Below, one piece after another: positions 25,440 through 34,351 of a stretch of DNA of 64,000 nt. The position numbers were made by a program, and so were the translations under genes. Below the pieces are notes generated by a model. That model was not told the origin of the DNA, did not search any database, and saw only the letters and a list, made by a program, of their open reading frames with translations. The stretch is from Clostridium rhizosphaerae (GTDB lineage Bacteria > Bacillota > Clostridia > Clostridiales > Clostridiaceae), in contig NZ_JAESWC010000001.1 of the NCBI RefSeq assembly GCF_016765585.1, forward strand, positions 310,001-374,000, written 5' to 3'. Numbering within the stretch: position 1 is the first letter of the stretch; every line of letters begins with the position of its first letter.

Positions 25440-27167
25440 TTATCTTATTACCTTTAAGATTTTAAACTCCATCTTATCTAACTGCAGTTCATTTTCTATT
25501 GAAACAGCTTTTCCTGAAACAAGATCTATAGTTTCTGCCGAAACTTCTACTACAGCCTTTACAGCTTCATCATTATTATTTATAGCTACGATGATTGTTT
25601 CATCTTCTAAGCTTCTTTCAAAAATTACCACATTATTTCTTAGGTATATTTCCTTGTATTCTCCATGAACTAATGCTTTATTTTCATGTCTTACAGCTAT
25701 AAGTTTTTTATAAAGCTCTAAAAGCTCTGTGTTTTGCTTTTCCTTATCCCAAACCATGCAGCCTCTGCACTGAGGGTCATCACCGCCAGCCATTCCAACT
25801 TCATCGCCATAATAGATATAAGGAACACCCATGTAGGAGAACTGGAAGGCAATAGCAAGCTTCATTTTTTCTACATCACCATCGCACTCTGTTAAAAATC
25901 TCTTAGTATCATGGCTGTCAAATAAATTCCACATCTGCTTTATAACACTGTCCATATATATTGTTCTATTCATTGTAAGTATATTGTCAAACTGTACTTC
26001 ATTTATCTTTCTCACTGCAAAGAAATCAACCATAGCGCCTTTAAAAGGATAATTCATTATAGTATCCAATTCATCCCCTCTTAAGAAGGAAGAAGCTTCG
26101 TGCATTATTTCTCCAATTATAACAGCCTCTTTGTTTACTGCCTTAACTCTTTTTCTAAAGGCTTTCCAGAATTGATGGTCAACCTCATCGCAAACATCAA
26201 GTCTCCAGCCATCTATTCCGATTTCCTTTACCCAATACTCTCCTACCTTAAGAAGATATTCCTTAACCTCTTCATTTGCGGTGTTGAGCTTTGGCATATA
26301 GGCAGCACCATTTGCAAAAGTATAGTAGTTAATCTTTTCAAGGCTTACAGGATATTCATATGGGAAATACCAATCCTTATACTTTGAGTTTTCCTGGTTC
26401 TTTAAAAGGTCTTCAAAGGCGAAGAAATCACTTCCGGAATGATTAAATACAGCATCAAATACTATCTTTATTCCTCTTTCATGACATCCCACTACAAGCT
26501 CTTTAGCAGTCTCAATAGTTCCAAACTGAGTATCTATATCAAAATAATCTGCAGTATTGTACTTATGATTTGAGGTAGATTTAAATACTGGAGTCAAATA
26601 TAAAAGAGTTATTCCTAATTCCTTTAAATAATCTAGTTTTTCAATAATACCTTGAAGATCTCCGCCAAACATAGATTTTTGAGTTATCTCTCCTCCCCAC
26701 TTTTCAGTATTTTCAGGGTCGTTAGCCTTGTCTCCATTATAAAAACGATCAGGGAAAACTTGATAAACTACCGCCTCCTGAAGCCACTTTACTTCTTCAT
26801 AAACATCAGCTTCACCGATATAAGCAAATTGGAAGCCTGTAGCTTCTGGTTTTTCTACCTCTCCTCTAAATCCCCTATCATCAAAATATATGTTGTTTCC
26901 TTCATTATCTAAAAGTTCAAAGAAATATCTATATCTATTCTTTTCTACCTTTATATCTGCTTCATAATAATCAAATAATTCCGACTGAGACATTAACTTC
27001 ATTTCCTGTACTTCAAAAGGATTTGTCCAATCATATCTGCATTTATAATAAACCTTGCAAACTTTAACGTCATTTCTAGCAGTTCTTATTCTAACGGTTA
27101 AGGTATCCTTGTCCTTTGCGTAAGCGTAGGGTACATCTACTACATGGTATACGGCATGTTTATTCAT
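25440..27167 (-). CDS. GH13 alpha-glycosidase (neopullulanase/cyclomaltodextrinase type)
   Basis: 575 residues, cytoplasmic (no signal peptide). An N-terminal CBM34-like domain (about 1-115) precedes the catalytic barrel. All four GH13 regions are present: DAVFNHSG (238-245), GWRLDVCDE with nucleophile Asp324, GEIMHEAS with acid/base Glu353, and FDSHDTKRF with Asp420. MGVPYIYYGDEVGMAGG follows. Domain order and length fit the GH13_20 group, which cuts maltodextrins, cyclodextrins or pullulan. AGGAGG precedes the ATG. An AraC regulator is divergently transcribed 194 bases away and is a candidate controller. Confidence 0.93.
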   Translation of the reverse strand: MNKHAVYHVVDVPYAYAKDKDTLTVRIRTARNDVKVCKVYYKCRYDWTNPFEVQEMKLMSQSELFDYYEADIKVEKNRYRYFFELLDNEGNNIYFDDRGFRGEVEKPEATGFQFAYIGEADVYEEVKWLQEAVVYQVFPDRFYNGDKANDPENTEKWGGEITQKSMFGGDLQGIIEKLDYLKELGITLLYLTPVFKSTSNHKYNTADYFDIDTQFGTIETAKELVVGCHERGIKIVFDAVFNHSGSDFFAFEDLLKNQENSKYKDWYFPYEYPVSLEKINYYTFANGAAYMPKLNTANEEVKEYLLKVGEYWVKEIGIDGWRLDVCDEVDHQFWKAFRKRVKAVNKEAVIIGEIMHEASSFLRGDELDTIMNYPFKGAMVDFFAVRKINEVQFDNILTMNRTIYMDSVIKQMWNLFDSHDTKRFLTECDGDVEKMKLAIAFQFSYMGVPYIYYGDEVGMAGGDDPQCRGCMVWDKEKQNTELLELYKKLIAVRHENKALVHGEYKEIYLRNNVVIFERSLEDETIIVAINNNDEAVKAVVEVSAETIDLVSGKAVSIENELQLDKMEFKILKVIR

Positions 27168-27361
27168 AATTGCCTCCTGTTTATTTTTATTATTATTTTG
27201 GTCTTTATGCTTCGTATTATATCAAAGTGAAAATTTAAGTCTTGTACTGTATTAATATTTTTTGTATATAAATTATGTGAGTTATGTATTGACCGTATAT
27301 TTTTATAATGTTAGATTAATTTTAGAGAGTAGTTTTGTATCCTTATAAAGGAGGCTGAATT

Positions 27362-28033
27362 TTGGATTTAGATTTTATATCAGATAAATATTTTTTTAAT
27401 CCTACAATATCTACTTTAATTGAATCAAATTCAAAGCAGATAATCATTGATTTAATAAAGAATAAACAATTAGAAGAAATAGAAGACGAGGTTTCTTTTG
27501 AAAATAAGAAAATAGACTTATTTATATGGAATGCAGTTTACATAAGAGAAATTCTTACAAAAGGCACTTATGCTCAGAATCTTCATCTTCTTTATAACAA
27601 GTTTTATAGGAAAATATCAAAGGCTTCAACTATAAAAGAGCTTCAAATTTTTGAAGTTGAAATTGCTTCAGCATATCTGGATTTATTAATTTACGACGCC
27701 GAGGTTACTGACAGTTTTATAGTTAATAAAATGCTTCAATATCTGCACATTAATATAGAGGCTCATACAACTGTTGAGGCTCTTGCCAAAAGCCTTAATA
27801 TATCCAAAGGATATGCTTCAGATTGTTTTAAGAAACATATGGGTGTTACTATTATGCAATATGCAAAAAAAATAAAGGTTGAAAGAGCAAAAACTCTGCT
27901 GCTAAATTCTACAAGCAGTATTCTAGAAATAGCTTCACTACTTGGCTTTTATGATCAAAGTCATTTTACAAAAGCCTTTAAAGAACTTGTCGGAGTTACT
28001 CCTACAGAATTTAGAAACAGCCATTATTTATAA
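27362..28033 (+). CDS. AraC-family transcriptional regulator
   Basis: 223 residues with a TTG start preceded by AAAGGAGG. The C-terminal part (about 120-223) carries the two AraC helix-turn-helix units: TVEALAKSLNISKGYASDCF and ILEIASLLGFYDQSHFTKAF, followed by KELVGVTPTEFRNS. The first 115 residues are helical and match no sensor domain I recognise. Divergent from the GH13 gene, which suggests control of maltodextrin use; that is inference from position. Confidence 0.9.
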   Translation: MDLDFISDKYFFNPTISTLIESNSKQIIIDLIKNKQLEEIEDEVSFENKKIDLFIWNAVYIREILTKGTYAQNLHLLYNKFYRKISKASTIKELQIFEVEIASAYLDLLIYDAEVTDSFIVNKMLQYLHINIEAHTTVEALAKSLNISKGYASDCFKKHMGVTIMQYAKKIKVERAKTLLLNSTSSILEIASLLGFYDQSHFTKAFKELVGVTPTEFRNSHYL

Positions 28034-28041
28034 TTCAATTT

Positions 28042-28079
28042 AAAAGAGTCTTAAATCATGATGACTTAAGACTCTCTTA
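28042..28079. terminator. Bidirectional terminator
   Basis: AGAGTCTTAA pairs with TTAAGACTCT around an 11-base loop between the convergent AraC and holin-like genes. Confidence 0.8.
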
Positions 28080-28092
28080 TTTAACAAACTAC

Positions 28093-28464
28093 TTACATAA
28101 CTCTCTTTCCGCCTGGGAGGAAAGAATCAATTACTCCTATAAGAAGTGCTGCTATCAGTGCACTTATTAATCCAACACGAAAGCCTGTAACAATGTAGCT
28201 TGTAAGGTATATAATAGCTGCAGAAACTATAAAGCCTGTAAGTCCTCTTCCAAATGGGCTTGCATTAAAGCCTGTAAACTTTTGTATTAGATAATCTAAT
28301 CCAGCTATTACTACAGCAGCTATGAGTAGTGTCCATATCCCATTAATAGTGAAACCTGGTGTTAAAAATGCTACTATAGCTAAAACTATTGCTGAAACAA
28401 TTATTCTTGTTATGAAATGACCTATACCAAAACCGTCATTGTCATCTCTTCTTCTGTCTTCCAT
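28093..28464 (-). CDS. Small four-helix membrane protein (phage_holin_4_2 family-like)
   Basis: 123 residues with four hydrophobic spans (IIVSAIVLAIVAFLTPGFTI; LLIAAVVIAGLDYLI; FIVSAAIIYLTSYIV; VGLISALIAALLIGVIDSFL). This pattern fits PF04020 membrane proteins, named after phage holins but widely chromosomal and of unknown role. A charged, Asp/Arg-rich N-terminus (EDRRRDDNDGFG) precedes the first helix. No phage genes are near, so a holin function is not suggested. Excellent SD (AAGGAGG). Confidence 0.8.
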   Translation of the reverse strand: MEDRRRDDNDGFGIGHFITRIIVSAIVLAIVAFLTPGFTINGIWTLLIAAVVIAGLDYLIQKFTGFNASPFGRGLTGFIVSAAIIYLTSYIVTGFRVGLISALIAALLIGVIDSFLPGGKRVM

Positions 28465-28625
28465 AAAAATACCTCCTTGATTTTATAGCTTTCAAAGTAA
28501 ATCTGCCTAAGCTTTTATAGTAGCAGTTTACAAATTGAAGCTATATAGTTGGTTTATATAACTTATTATTCTAAGTAACTTGAAATCTTATGTATGAATT
28601 CTATATGCAAATTTTTACTCTAATC

Positions 28626-29087
28626 TTAATGAGCCTCTGCCGCTGGTCCTGCATTGCCTCCAAGCCTTATCCAAAAATAATTATGCTCATCACCAATATA
28701 ATCAAAATTACCTTTATCCCATCTATCAATAACTTCAAATATATAGTTTTTATCTGGATAATTCATCTGCTTGACTATTTCTCTCACTGCTTCAAGCTGC
28801 TTACTGTTTATTTCAAGTTTGCCGCTTTTATCTTTGTGATCTGATGAAAGCTTGCTGTTAGCCATTCTATGCATTTCATCATAAATAATTATTTCATCCT
28901 TAAAATCTACTTGTGCTAGTTGACCTGAATTAAAAACTGCTGTATCAGGTATATTATTTTGTTTAACATAAAGTCTCTCTCCAAAATTAAAAGAAATAGA
29001 AAATAATGCAGCAGCTCCAAAAATACTGCAGCAAATAAGCTTACCATTTCTTATATTTATCTTTTTTAAAAAATTTAACTTTACCAT
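28626..29087 (-). CDS. Membrane-anchored or secreted protein of unknown function (DUF6241-like)
   Basis: 153 residues from the ATG preceded by AGGGAG. A basic start and one hydrophobic segment (LICCSIFGAAALFSISFNFG, about residues 16-35) indicate an N-terminal anchor or signal peptide. The remainder contains IYDEMHRMANSKL, a helix LEAVREIVKQMNYP and the C-terminus NYFWIRLGGNAGPAAEAH. The MxxEMHxMxxxKV-type pattern resembles DUF6241 of Firmicutes; this is a tentative match. No function can be given. An in-frame upstream ATG at 29141 overlaps the palindrome and is not preferred. Confidence 0.7.
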   Translation of the reverse strand: MVKLNFLKKINIRNGKLICCSIFGAAALFSISFNFGERLYVKQNNIPDTAVFNSGQLAQVDFKDEIIIYDEMHRMANSKLSSDHKDKSGKLEINSKQLEAVREIVKQMNYPDKNYIFEVIDRWDKGNFDYIGDEHNYFWIRLGGNAGPAAEAH

Positions 29088-29138
29088 AACTATCTCCCTA
29101 AAATATTTATTCCATATAGAAAGTATTAATAATCTTTT

Positions 29139-29192
29139 CATTGAGCTGTCCCAAAACGTCTAATCTTCAAGGACTTATGGGACAGCTCAATG
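29139..29192. repeat. Palindromic element (CATTGAGCTGTCCCA)
   Basis: 15-bp perfect inverted repeat CATTGAGCTGTCCCA / TGGGACAGCTCAATG with a 24-base loop and no T-run on either strand. It resembles the dispersed GCTGTCC palindromes that often end clostridial transcription units; a relative is at 40909. Confidence 0.75.
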
Positions 29193-29271
29193 TAATTAGA
29201 TTATTACTTCCTATATAAAGAATTTTGTCTAGTTAATGGTAAAGTATTCAACTTAATAAAAATAATTTAAA

Positions 29272-29436
29272 TTATTTGCCAGGCTGGCAGCTATTGTTGT
29301 CTTTAGAATGGTCATAATCATTATTTGACCAAGATATCTCACTTATCTCATCAGCTTGCTCTATATCAAAAGCACTTGTTCCTTTTATTCTGCCTCTAAT
29401 TACTTCTTTTTTATTTTTTGCATTATTTTTATCCAT
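29272..29436 (-). CDS. Small hydrophilic protein, 54 residues
   Basis: ATG at 29436 with AAAGGAG 7 bases upstream and an open frame of 54 codons. The product starts MDKNNAKNKKEVIRGR and ends DNNSCQPGK; it is highly charged with no membrane segment and one cysteine. I do not recognise a family. The strong ribosome binding site and clean stop support a real gene. It lies between the foldback element and the DUF6241-like gene, on the same strand as both neighbours. Confidence 0.65.
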   Translation of the reverse strand: MDKNNAKNKKEVIRGRIKGTSAFDIEQADEISEISWSNNDYDHSKDNNSCQPGK

Positions 29437-29526
29437 ATTAAATCTCCTTTATCTTTGTAACTTTACATTTATATTTCCCATTAAAAATCAAAATATATAT
29501 TTCAATTTTATATTTTAAGATATAAC

Positions 29527-29786
29527 TTAACGGGTTGTGCTAGTTCAGCTAACCTGCATAGATATATAAAATATGTAGAAAGAACATTGAGCAAGCAACT
29601 AGAAGTTCTTAGTGAAGGAATAGGTATAAAACTTTAGTGTTGTTCGTTTGTTTGAGGTATGAGTTTAACGAAAACACTTAGTTTTATGGCTATTCCTTCA
29701 CTTAGAATTTCTTTGCGAAGTGAACAGTTCTTGGAACATATTTTATATATCGGAGCATAGTTAGCTGAACTAGCACAAGGAGTTAA
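29527..29786. mobile_element. 260-bp foldback (MITE-like) element
   Basis: The two halves are inverted copies of each other along almost their full length: left TTAAC-NNN-TTGTGCTAGTTCAGCTAAC, ATATATAAAATATGT, GTGAAGGAATAG, TAAAACT; the right half gives the same blocks on the other strand, with terminal TTGTGCTAGTTCAGCTAAC shared. It has no coding frame of note and ends one base before the stop codon of the nitroreductase gene. RNA from either strand would form a very long hairpin. Confidence 0.8.
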
Positions 29787-29787
29787 A

Positions 29788-30699
29788 TTAATGAAATTTA
29801 ATATTTGCAAACCTTCTTTTCAATGCAAAGCTATATTTTATACTAGGGTATCCAAAAATAACCATTATGCCGTTTTTATTTTTTAATGGTATTTCATATT
29901 TTTGTTTTATTGTTTTTCCAAAAATGTTTAATAAAATATTCGGTGTACCCAGCATGCAGCTTCCAAGTCCTAATGCTTGTGCTCCAATCATTGCATAAGT
30001 TGCAGCAACATAAGGATCAGCAGGATCAGCATACTTGGATGCATGAAAGAACATTGCTAATGGTGCAGAGTAAGTTAACCAGTTTATTCCTTCATCATAT
30101 TTATTTATAAATGTATCAAGAGCAGTTGCTGCAAAGGATTTAAGCGAGTCATAATTTTCTTTACCCATAAAAGGTCTATAAATCTTAAGCATAGCAGGTG
30201 AAAAAAGCCATTTGTTCTTTTTAAGCACATTAACTAAATCCAAAGTAAATTCTTGAACCTTTTCTTTATTGTCTAATACCATAACTTCAACGTCAGAACT
30301 TCCGAGACCATTAGGTGCAGTTGATGCAGCCTCCAATATTTTTTGTATAATCTCGCTTTCAATCTTTTGTTCATTGTAATCTCTCACACTTCTGCGTGAT
30401 ATCATTAATGATTTTATACTTTCATAATCAGCTATGCTTTCATTATTAGGCATCTCAATAACATCATCCGGAGTCATATCTCTTCCGTTGACCTTTATTG
30501 CTTTATTTGGGCATACCGCCATGCATTGTCCGCATGCAATACATCCAAACACTCGATTATGATCTACTTTAACCATTTTATCCTCAATAAATAATGGTGC
30601 TCCCTTGCATACCTTAGTACATAGCCCACAAACATTGCATCTATCTCTATCTATTTCAACCTTAGCGCATTCGTAAAATCTTCCTGTTTTTAACGCCAT
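29788..30699 (-). CDS. Ferredoxin-domain nitroreductase
   Basis: 303 residues. Two [4Fe-4S] ferredoxin motifs lie at the N-terminus (CNVCGLCTKVC, about 21-31, and CIACGQCMAVCP, about 54-65). An FMN-binding nitroreductase domain follows (LMISRRSVRDYNEQKIESEI, about 100-119, and TMIGAQALGLGSCMLG near 240). Such fusions in anaerobes pass electrons from ferredoxin to flavin to reduce nitro groups, quinones or similar acceptors. The physiological substrate is unknown. The foldback element replaces any ordinary terminator downstream. Confidence 0.92.
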   Translation of the reverse strand: MALKTGRFYECAKVEIDRDRCNVCGLCTKVCKGAPLFIEDKMVKVDHNRVFGCIACGQCMAVCPNKAIKVNGRDMTPDDVIEMPNNESIADYESIKSLMISRRSVRDYNEQKIESEIIQKILEAASTAPNGLGSSDVEVMVLDNKEKVQEFTLDLVNVLKKNKWLFSPAMLKIYRPFMGKENYDSLKSFAATALDTFINKYDEGINWLTYSAPLAMFFHASKYADPADPYVAATYAMIGAQALGLGSCMLGTPNILLNIFGKTIKQKYEIPLKNKNGIMVIFGYPSIKYSFALKRRFANIKFH

Positions 30700-30858
30700 A
30701 AGTTCCCACTCCCTCTTATTTAATAAATTGTATTTTTACAAGTAATTTAAAAACAAAAGCTGCTTCCGTAACAAATGTCATAGAATCTAAAATTTTTAAG
30801 TAATATAATTTTTATTGAGCAAAATATACTTAGGATAATTGATAAAGGAGGATAAAAA

Positions 30859-31230
30859 ATGTTTCCTAAAAAAATGTTAGAGGTTTTAAATCATGAAGGT
30901 GTGGTGTCCATCGTAACACAAGGTGAAAATGAGCCCCATATAGTTAATACATGGAATAGCTACTTAAAGATTTCTGAGGATGGAAAAATAATATTTCCTG
31001 CAGGAACTATGAAAGTTACTGAAGCTAATGTTAATAAGAATAATAAAGTGCTTATGACCTTAGGCAGCCGTGAAGTTCAAGGCTTTCATTCAATGGGTAC
31101 CGGATTTTTAATAAGCGGCACTGCAGCCTTCATAAAAGAAGGGACTGCCTTTGAAGAAGTGAAAAGCAAATTTCCTTGGTCACGAGCAGCAGTTGAAGTT
31201 AAGGTTGATTCTGCTACTCAAACACTTTAA
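30859..31230 (+). CDS. Pyridoxamine-5'-phosphate-oxidase-like FMN-binding protein
   Basis: 123 residues with AAAGGAGG at the start. The split-barrel pattern VSIVTQGENEPHIVNTWNSY, IFPAGTMKVTEANVNKNNKV and FLISGTAAFIKEG matches small PNPOx-like flavoproteins, which bind FMN or F420 and reduce small molecules or handle haem. Divergent from the nitroreductase. Substrate unknown. Confidence 0.85.
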   Translation: MFPKKMLEVLNHEGVVSIVTQGENEPHIVNTWNSYLKISEDGKIIFPAGTMKVTEANVNKNNKVLMTLGSREVQGFHSMGTGFLISGTAAFIKEGTAFEEVKSKFPWSRAAVEVKVDSATQTL

Positions 31231-31389
31231 TTATTTCGTTATTAATATCAGCATGAAAATTATATTTGCTTTTAAGAATATTGGTATATAAAAAAATCCG
31301 TCTTAAATCTAGATATATGGGGATGCTGCAAAACACTCCCACTTATCTATTTCTAGTATAATGTTAGTTTCTATAGTTATAATACCTTG

Positions 31390-31821
31390 TTAATCATCAC
31401 CCAAACTTTTACAAGTAATTATCTTAAACAACTCTTCGGAATCTTTTTTGCTTAATTGAATATACTTTCCTTCATTATCTATAACGAGCTCTATCTTATC
31501 TTTATTGGGACTTATCCATAATTCATAAATAAGTTCTTTTGCTTTCTGATCTTCTCCAATATGTTCAAAATGAAATTTATATTGAGGAGGATACGCCATA
31601 CTTACTTTTGCATTTTCCCAGTTAATTCTCTTAAGAATAGTCTTTACATCTTTAACTTCTTTGCTATCGGTAATCTCATAGTAAAGCTTATATTTATCTG
31701 ATCCAATGACTTGTTTTTCAACTACTATTTTATCTCCATCATTCTCAATATTAATTAAATACCCAACTAATAAAATTAAAAATATGGCAATAAAGACTAT
31801 AATAATTTTATTTATTTTCAA
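31390..31821 (-). CDS. Secreted/anchored protein of unknown function
   Basis: 143 residues with a TTG start and GGGGGAG upstream. A single N-terminal hydrophobic segment (IIIVFIAIFLILLVGYLI, residues 6-23) is followed by a small alpha/beta domain (KYKLYYEITDSKEVKDVKTI; QAKELIYELWISPNKDKIE). No family recognised. The composition suggests an extracellular lipoprotein-like domain, but no lipobox cysteine is present. Confidence 0.7.
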   Translation of the reverse strand: MKINKIIIVFIAIFLILLVGYLINIENDGDKIVVEKQVIGSDKYKLYYEITDSKEVKDVKTILKRINWENAKVSMAYPPQYKFHFEHIGEDQKAKELIYELWISPNKDKIELVIDNEGKYIQLSKKDSEELFKIITCKSLGDD

Positions 31822-32017
31822 GCTTACTCCCCCAGAACTTTTACTTTACTTGTAATACGATGTAGTATTTCAATTAGTTTATTTAAAAGAATACTCCAAC
31901 TTCTAAATATATCATATTCTTTGTTGTCTTATATATTCACTTATAGCATGTGTCTGAAATTATTCCTGCATTTTTTCTGCAGCCTCCTTAAAATGCTGTA
32001 ATTTAATATCATTAAAA

Positions 32018-32632
32018 TCACTTCTTTCTCATAATTACAGCTTGAAAATCCATATTTCTGCCAACATCAATCTGTTCAAATTCAATTATATCGAAAACCT
32101 CACTTAACACTTCTTTAAGCTTACCTTCAGAGTATGATGAGAAAAAGCGTGGAGTATTTGCAACTTCATTTACAAACTCTCTTTCTGAATCCTCGCCTCC
32201 ATATACCCCCATATAGAATAATCCTTTTTCATTAAGTACCGAATTAATTTCATTCAAAACTTTAGGTAAATCAGTTTTGGGCACGTGCAAAAGGCTATTC
32301 ATAGACCATATACAATCAAATTTTTTATTTAAATTTGAGATATTATAAAAATCCAGTTCATACGCTTCAATGCCTTTTTCCTTACACAATCTAATCATTT
32401 TACTAGATAAATCAATAGCTATAACACTTAATCCCCAATTCATAAAGAATTGACTATCATTGCCTGTACCAGCCCCTATTTCCAATAAGGAGTTTTTATT
32501 CTCTGACTTTACATAACTTAAAAATTGATCTCTTTGACTCTTCTTCCATTCTTGTTTTTCAGATATATTTCTTAATTCAGCTTCTTGGTTATAAAATTCT
32601 TTTAAATTTAATTTCACTATATTTGTATCCAT
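32018..32632 (-). CDS. SAM-dependent class I methyltransferase
   Basis: 204 residues. Motif I LLEIGAGTGNDSQFF (about residues 50-64), the acidic residue in VIAIDLSSKMIRLCKEKGI and motif IV FDCIWSMNSLLHVP identify a Methyltransf_11/25 fold that binds S-adenosylmethionine. It starts with AGGAGG 11 bases upstream of ATG. Substrate unknown; no partner gene adjoins. Confidence 0.9.
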   Translation of the reverse strand: MDTNIVKLNLKEFYNQEAELRNISEKQEWKKSQRDQFLSYVKSENKNSLLEIGAGTGNDSQFFMNWGLSVIAIDLSSKMIRLCKEKGIEAYELDFYNISNLNKKFDCIWSMNSLLHVPKTDLPKVLNEINSVLNEKGLFYMGVYGGEDSEREFVNEVANTPRFFSSYSEGKLKEVLSEVFDIIEFEQIDVGRNMDFQAVIMRKK

Positions 32633-32955
32633 AATTTAAATAACCTCCTAATTATTTTTGTCTATATTTAATTTCCGTATTTCTTTTCAAAATTTTTCTA
32701 CCACGCTTATCTTAATCTTATCCTATTTAATACATCTTTTACAGCTTTTATTTAAGACAAAGTATGAAATATTATTTGTATATTTACGGCTATCACTTTT
32801 AATTATCATTAATTCTTCAGTTAAAAACAAAAGCAAAATATTGTGAATAATTTATCAATTTAGAAGGATATTAAAATCCTTCATCGAATATAATACAGTG
32901 ACGGAAAAATTTCATAATAAGCAATCATATTAATACTGAATAGGAGTTGATGAAT
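32633..32955. other. Divergent intergenic region
   Basis: About 320 bases between the methyltransferase and the permease. The only structure seen is GAAGGAT-ATTAAA-ATCCTTC at about 32862-32882, a 7-bp hairpin without a T-run. No gene is visible. Confidence 0.45.
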
Positions 32956-34269
32956 ATGGAACAATCCAGTACTAAATTAAAAAAAGAGCTTGGATTATTA
33001 GCATCTATAACAATAGTTATAGGAATGGTTATTGGATCAGGAATTTTCTTTAAACCAGCTATAGTTTTTAAGAATGCAGGCTCACCTATTATGGGAATTA
33101 TGGCTTGGGTCATAGGAGGACTTATTACTGTAGCCTCTGGACTTACTATTGCAGAAATCGCAGTTGCTATACCTAAAACTGGTGGTGTATTTATTTATCT
33201 AAAAGAACTGTACGGAGATAAGTGGGCATTTTTATTTGGATGGGTACAAACTGTAGTATATGTTCCCGGCTCTGTTGCTGCACAAGCTATTATACTAGCT
33301 ACCCAGTTAACTTCCTTTATAGATTTAAACCATACTCAGCAGCAGCTGTTAGCTATATTCTTCTTATTTTTTATAGCTGCAATGAATATTATATCTACAA
33401 AGCTTGGAGGGAAAATACAAGTTGTTGCAACAATAGCCAAGCTTGTACCTATAGCAGTGATAATTATATTGGGCTTCATGAATGGAACAGCTAAGGGAAT
33501 TGTACTTAATACAGGAGGACAGTCAGCCTTTAAAGGTTTGGGGGCAGCTATACTAGGTACCCTTTGGGCCTATGACGGCTGGGTCAGTATCGGAAATATG
33601 GCAGGAGAATTGAAGAATCCTAAAAAGGATTTGCCAAGATCAATAATACTAGGTCTATCCTTAGTTATAGTTGTTTATACCTTGATAAATATTGCACTAA
33701 TAAAAATTATGCCTGTTGATGCTATTATAAATTCAGGCAAACCAGCTTCAGATGCTGCCACAGTACTGTTTGGAAGTGTAGGTGCTAAATTTATTTCTGC
33801 AGGAATAGCTATTTCAATTTTTGGTGCATTAAATGGTTATATGATGACCGGAGTGCGTATACCTTTTGCTATGGCTCAAGACAAGCAACTTCCTTTCTCA
33901 GATGCTTTAGGAAGTCTAAATAAAAAACTTCAAACACCAATCAATTCTTTCATACTTGTAGTTGTATTGGCATCTTTGTATGTTTTGTCAGGTTCCTTTA
34001 ACACGCTTACTGACCTGGTAATGTTTATATTATGGATATTCTTCACAATGGCCATAGCTGGAATCTTTATATTGAGAAAAAAGTTTAAGCACATAAAAAC
34101 CTCTTATAGAGTTCCTTTGTATCCTGTAGTACCCCTTATAGGAATAGTAGGAAGTATTTATATAATTATAAGCACATTGATAACTAACATTTCCTATGCT
34201 GTTTTTGGTACAGTTATAACTTTATTGGGACTACCGGTATATTACTATCTAAAAAATAAAAAGAGTTAA
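32956..34269 (+). CDS. APC-family amino acid permease
   Basis: 437 residues, start chosen at the ATG 9 bases after AGGAG (two upstream in-frame starts are less well placed). Twelve hydrophobic spans. The first helix has the APC signature ASITIVIGMVIGSGIFFKPA, followed by GGLITVASGLTIAEIAVAIP with the PKTGGVFIYLKELYG loop, as in L-type amino acid exchangers such as SteT. It imports or exchanges amino acids. Monocistronic, ending in a bidirectional terminator. Confidence 0.92.
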   Translation: MEQSSTKLKKELGLLASITIVIGMVIGSGIFFKPAIVFKNAGSPIMGIMAWVIGGLITVASGLTIAEIAVAIPKTGGVFIYLKELYGDKWAFLFGWVQTVVYVPGSVAAQAIILATQLTSFIDLNHTQQQLLAIFFLFFIAAMNIISTKLGGKIQVVATIAKLVPIAVIIILGFMNGTAKGIVLNTGGQSAFKGLGAAILGTLWAYDGWVSIGNMAGELKNPKKDLPRSIILGLSLVIVVYTLINIALIKIMPVDAIINSGKPASDAATVLFGSVGAKFISAGIAISIFGALNGYMMTGVRIPFAMAQDKQLPFSDALGSLNKKLQTPINSFILVVVLASLYVLSGSFNTLTDLVMFILWIFFTMAIAGIFILRKKFKHIKTSYRVPLYPVVPLIGIVGSIYIIISTLITNISYAVFGTVITLLGLPVYYYLKNKKS

Positions 34270-34280
34270 GAAAGATCAAA

Positions 34281-34341
34281 AGCGGAAGCTGCAAACGGAT
34301 TTATGTGTTTCTTTATAAAAATCCTATCTGCCGCTTCCGCT
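34281..34341. terminator. Bidirectional terminator
   Basis: AGCGGAAGC-GC and GC-GCTTCCGCT close a long stem that also pairs GGATTT with AAATCC, between the convergent permease and MFS genes. Confidence 0.75.
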
Positions 34342-34351
34342 AATCATATTT

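Noticed and set aside
28093-28464. Prophage holin
   Set aside because: Only the family name suggests phage; there are no lysis, tail or integrase genes nearby.
29527-29786. CRISPR or tRNA-like reading of the foldback element
   Set aside because: There is one inverted pair and no series of direct repeats with spacers, and no cloverleaf or CCA-type end.
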